Position numbers and translations under genes: made by a program. Shown here in pieces: positions 6,320 through 8,383 of a DNA stretch of 8,383 nt. The stretch's first letter is position 1. The number at the start of each line of letters is the position of its first letter. Under the pieces are notes generated by a model, which was not told the DNA's origin, ran no database searches, and saw only the letters and a program-made list of their open reading frames with translations. This DNA is from an uncultured Planctomycetales bacterium (GTDB lineage: Bacteria > Planctomycetota > Planctomycetia > Isosphaerales > Isosphaeraceae): contig CALKTZ010000148.1 of the NCBI GenBank assembly GCA_937997355.1, positions 1 to 8,383 of the forward strand, in the 5' to 3' direction.

Positions 6320-6586
6320 ATGCTGGTTCTGTCACGTCACCGAGACGAAAGTATCATTATCGGTGACGATATCGTCATCACCGTGGTGGACATCCGAGGT
6401 GACAAAGTCCGATTGGGGATCGCGGCCCCGATTGAAATTTCCGTACACCGCCAAGAGGTGTACGAGGCGATTCAACGCGAGAATCGCCAGGCGAGTCGCC
6501 TGGATCCCCAGGATGCCCGCAAGATCGATCGCCTGAGCCCCCCCGTCCGGCGCGACGTCCGACGCTCGCGCACCGACGAGGATTGA
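6320..6586 (+). CDS. csrA: Carbon storage regulator CsrA (RsmA), long C-terminal tail
   Basis: CsrA is a dimeric RNA-binding protein that binds GGA motifs in mRNA leaders and usually blocks translation. The first 55 or so residues are canonical: MLVLSR (1-6), IGDDIVITV (14-22), GDKVRLGI (27-34), AP (36-37) and VHRQEVYEAI (42-51). The RNA-contact residues Leu4, Arg6 and Arg44 are all present. Asn55, in the region known to matter for FliW binding in B. subtilis, is also conserved. At 88 residues it is longer than E. coli CsrA (61) and B. subtilis CsrA (74). The tail from about residue 57 is highly charged (ARKIDRLSPPVRRDVRRSRTDED). FliW-controlled CsrA proteins tend to have extended C-termini, which fits the adjacent fliW. 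AAGGAG (6305-6310) lies nine bases before the ATG. Confidence 0.97.
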   Translation: MLVLSRHRDESIIIGDDIVITVVDIRGDKVRLGIAAPIEISVHRQEVYEAIQRENRQASRLDPQDARKIDRLSPPVRRDVRRSRTDED

Positions 6587-6603
6587 CGAGCCCTGCGACT
6601 CAT

Positions 6604-6674
6604 TCACGATTCGGGTTGACGGTCAAACGCCGGCCGCTTCCCGGAGCCGGGTCGACCGGCAACCCGAATCGTGA
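6604..6674. repeat. 15-bp perfect inverted repeat after csrA, possible terminator
   Basis: TCACGATTCGGGTTG (6604-6618) is the exact reverse complement of 6660-6674. After one A/G mismatch the stem continues with CGGTC (6620-6624) against GACCG (6654-6658). The remaining loop (6625-6653) is GC-rich and holds CCCGGAGCCGGG. The repeat starts 17 bases after the csrA stop and 174 bases beyond the FHA gene's stop. Neither strand has a U-run after the stem. It may be a factor-assisted or bidirectional terminator, or an mRNA-stabilising 3' hairpin. Confidence 0.6.
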
Positions 6675-6726
6675 GGGGTGACTCGGCCCTGGCCTTCGAT
6701 TCAGCAACCTCGATCTCAAGCTCAGT

Positions 6727-6771
6727 ACCGGACGACGCGGGCGGCCTCGGCTGCCGGTGTTGTCCGGTTTT
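6727..6771 (+). terminator. Possible second terminator for csrA
   Basis: ACCGGAC (6727-6733) pairs perfectly with GTCCGGT (6762-6768), with a nested CGGC/GCCG stem inside the loop, and TTTT overlaps and follows the 3' arm (6768-6771). The T-run is short and the loop is large. It lies within the csrA-FHA spacer (6587-6847), which otherwise holds only the 15-bp inverted repeat and no gene I can support. Confidence 0.35.
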
Positions 6772-6847
6772 CCGTTGGCCGATCGCGTAGCCCGAACGGC
6801 GCGCGGGCCGCTCACCGCCCGACCGGGCAGGCTGCTCTGACAATCGC

Positions 6848-7420
6848 TCAGTCGGTTTCCAGGACCGCTTCCTGGCCGTCGAGCGGCGTCGGGGCATTGA
6901 CGAACGCCAGGTCGATGTCGCCTTCAAGGGGCAATTTGGCCGGCAGCCCCTCGGACTCCAGATCCGGATCAGGACTCGTGGAGAGGATTTCCGGCCCCGC
7001 TTCCCGCCTGTTCATCACGGATTCCGCATACTTATCCGATGCCAGCCAGGTCGGGATATCGGGGGGGAGGGGTGCCACTTCCGCCCTCGCGCGAGCCTTG
7101 CGGATCTCGGCCAGTTCGGACGGCCCGGGGGTGTCGTCGGGGCCGAGGTAGACCCGGAACTTATATGTCCCCAGGCTGATCCGGTCGTCCGGCAAGAGCG
7201 CCGCCCAACGAACCCGCTGCCCCTTCACCTTCGTGCCGTTCGTGCTCCCCAGATCGCGAATGACGATCAGGCCATCGGTTTTCACGAGGGCGCAGTGCCG
7301 TTTCGAGATGCTCGGGTCGTCGACCACGACATCGCAATAACCGCGACGCCCGACGATGGTCAAATCCTTGGTGATCGCGATCGGGGGATCACCGTTGTCG
7401 GGGACCAATTCAGCCTTCAT
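6848..7420 (-). CDS. FHA-domain protein
   Basis: The forkhead-associated domain binds phosphothreonine peptides and usually works with Ser/Thr protein kinases. In this 190-residue protein it spans about residues 15-92. It shows VGRRGYCD (23-30), SISKRHC (37-43) with the conserved Ser39, Arg41 and His42, DLGSTNGTKVKGQRV (56-70) with Asn61 and Gly62, and a closing DDRISLG strand (78-84). The remaining 95 or so residues are Pro/Glu/Asp-rich, with no second domain, membrane span or signal peptide, and look disordered. The ATG at 7420 is preferred, since the conserved strand KAELVP begins there. A TTG 21 codons upstream (7483) would add residues unlike the family. No kinase or phosphatase lies beside it, so its partner is unknown. 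It is transcribed divergently from the WxxGxW protein. Confidence 0.92.
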   Translation of the reverse strand: MKAELVPDNGDPPIAITKDLTIVGRRGYCDVVVDDPSISKRHCALVKTDGLIVIRDLGSTNGTKVKGQRVRWAALLPDDRISLGTYKFRVYLGPDDTPGPSELAEIRKARARAEVAPLPPDIPTWLASDKYAESVMNRREAGPEILSTSPDPDLESEGLPAKLPLEGDIDLAFVNAPTPLDGQEAVLETD

Positions 7421-7502
7421 GGGGCGATCGTTCCGTGCGGCGTTTTTGAGAGAGATGTTTATCGTTCCAAACGGATTTGGCAATCAGGCATCCTCTATCG
7501 CC

Positions 7503-7532
7503 ATTTTAACCCATCGCTCGAACGTTCGTCAC
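7503..7532 (-). promoter_or_regulatory. Candidate promoter for the FHA gene
   Basis: On the minus strand, GTGACG (7527-7532, four of six to the -35) is followed by 18 bases and TAAAAT (7503-7508, five of six to the -10). The start would fall near 7496, giving a leader of about 76 nt. The palindrome CGAACGTTCG lies between the two elements and could be an operator. Confidence 0.35.
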
Positions 7533-7712
7533 CTTGGCTCCGGGATTTTCCCGCAAACCTACCCGTGGGAAAGGGCCAGCCCGCCGCGAACGAGGGGCAA
7601 AATGGACCCCCAGGCGAGCGATCAAGACGGCCAAATCGGATTCTCCCGTTCGACTCCTATGCCGACAACGCCTCGACTCCTCGGAGAATCCCGTCGTCGC
7701 GTTCCCTTACGC

Positions 7713-7718
7713 TACAAT
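7713..7718 (+). promoter_or_regulatory. Candidate -10 for the WxxGxW gene
   Basis: TACAAT matches five of six bases of the -10 consensus in an otherwise GC-rich stretch (GCTACAATAG). No convincing -35 lies 16-18 bases upstream. If used, the leader would be about 147 nt. Confidence 0.35.
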
Positions 7719-7871
7719 AGAGCGATTCACGATCAGATCGCGCACGGTTGTGTTTCGTTCGGCGCGAGTCTCGACCCCGCCGAAACCCACGACCGAAGGT
7801 CTCCAAATCCTCGCTCCCGCATCGGCTCGCGGAAAAAGGGACAGACGCCCGGAACCGGGGAACGACCCACG

Positions 7872-8383
7872 ATGACTCGCCATCACCTGATTGGATTGAA
7901 CGCCGCGTTTCTCGCCTTGTGCATGACTCCGGTCCCTGCCGCGTGGGCATGGCAGGAAAGCTCGAACGGGAGTGAGGCAAACACACCCACGACGGGGTCA
8001 TCGTCCGCCGTTGCCGGTTCGAGCGATTCCGCTCCCCCCGATCAGCCGGTCCCCCAACCTCCCCCCGACGCGATCCCTTTTCGGAACTCCACCTCGCCGA
8101 ATGCGTCCTCAAGGCTGAAGCCCTTGATGGAAGGGCCGCTCCACGAGGCCTTCCTTTCGCCTTCGAAGGACCGCGAAGGGATTCAAGTCGAGAAGGCTCC
8201 CCCCGCGCCCGTCCACGAGCGGCCGGCCGTCGATCCCCCCAACGCCAAAGCGGAATGGATCGAGGGATACTGGGAATGGGATCCGGGGCGTCGCGATTAT
8301 CTCTGGGTGACGGGGACGTGGCGGGTTCCACCGCCAGGGCGTTTCTGGGTCAACGGCTACTGGAAGCGCGACGCCGAGGGTTG
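7872..8383 (+). CDS. Secreted WxxGxW (YXWGXW) repeat protein, 3' end cut by the window
   Basis: The frame starts at ATG 7872 and is still open at the window end, so only 170 residues are seen. Residues 1-26 form a signal peptide: a short basic start (MTRHH), a hydrophobic core (LIGLNAAFLALCM) and AWA before the likely cut at 26/27. Next is a Ser/Thr/Pro-rich, low-complexity stretch (about 29-125), then three closely spaced aromatic motifs: WIEGYW (129-134), WVTGTW (145-150) and WVNGYW (159-164), with VPPPGR between the last two. These match the WxxGxW repeat family seen in exported planctomycete and proteobacterial proteins, whose function is not known. The protein should act in the periplasm or outside the cell. 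The ribosome binding site is weak (GGGGA, 7856-7860). More repeats are expected beyond the window. Confidence 0.88.
   Translation, partial: MTRHHLIGLNAAFLALCMTPVPAAWAWQESSNGSEANTPTTGSSSAVAGSSDSAPPDQPVPQPPPDAIPFRNSTSPNASSRLKPLMEGPLHEAFLSPSKDREGIQVEKAPPAPVHERPAVDPPNAKAEWIEGYWEWDPGRRDYLWVTGTWRVPPPGRFWVNGYWKRDAEG

Larger units (their letters stand above)
7421..7871. other. Divergent intergenic region between the FHA and WxxGxW genes
   Basis: No supported gene lies in these 451 bases. They carry candidate promoters for both flanking genes. They also carry a 10-bp palindrome CGAACGTTCG (7519-7528), and a 6-bp repeat TTTCCC/GGGAAA around 7549-7574 of doubtful meaning. Confidence 0.5.

Noticed and set aside
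7519..7528. LexA (SOS) box
   Set aside because: The B. subtilis-type box is CGAAC, four bases, GTTCG. Here the half-sites touch with no gap.

Overview
The window is GC-rich, gene-dense bacterial DNA. The mix of genes points to a planctomycete, most likely of the Isosphaeraceae. It includes a DUF1571 protein, a secreted WxxGxW-repeat protein, a small Cys/His protein of a type I associate with planctomycetes, a short-form ThiC and a fliW-csrA pair. The taxonomic call is inference from gene families; there is no rRNA in the window.

Left third (1-3516). A class I glutamine amidotransferase-like protein of the PuuD/peptidase C26 family (98-850, +) faces thiC (952-2295, -), with a strong hairpin between their ends. 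The amidotransferase-like protein has glycine where the family has its catalytic cysteine. ThiC makes the thiamin pyrimidine. It has a good sigma70-type promoter giving a leader of only about 35 nt, and no TPP riboswitch is visible. A membrane-anchored DUF1571 protein (2512-3516, +) diverges from thiC.

Middle (3517-5712). An isocitrate/isopropylmalate dehydrogenase-family enzyme (3599-4693, +) follows. It keeps the metal- and NAD-binding residues but has Phe where the catalytic Tyr usually sits. Next is a 96-residue Cys/His-containing hypothetical protein (4859-5149, +). About 560 bases with no convincing gene then lead up to fliW.

Right (5713-8383). fliW (5713-6192) and csrA (6320-6586) form the classic antagonist/regulator pair. 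csrA also has its own extended -10 promoter in the gap. The fliW ribosome binding site closely resembles a CsrA target, and the csrA leader can place a GGA in a hairpin loop, so CsrA feedback on the pair is plausible. A 15-bp perfect inverted repeat follows csrA. An FHA-domain protein (6848-7420, -) and a secreted WxxGxW protein (7872 to the window end, +, truncated) diverge from a 451-base spacer that carries candidate promoters.

No mobile element, CRISPR array, tRNA or rRNA was found. I do not see a clear new multi-gene system. The best leads are the two enzyme-family proteins with altered catalytic residues and the possible CsrA autoregulation of fliW-csrA.
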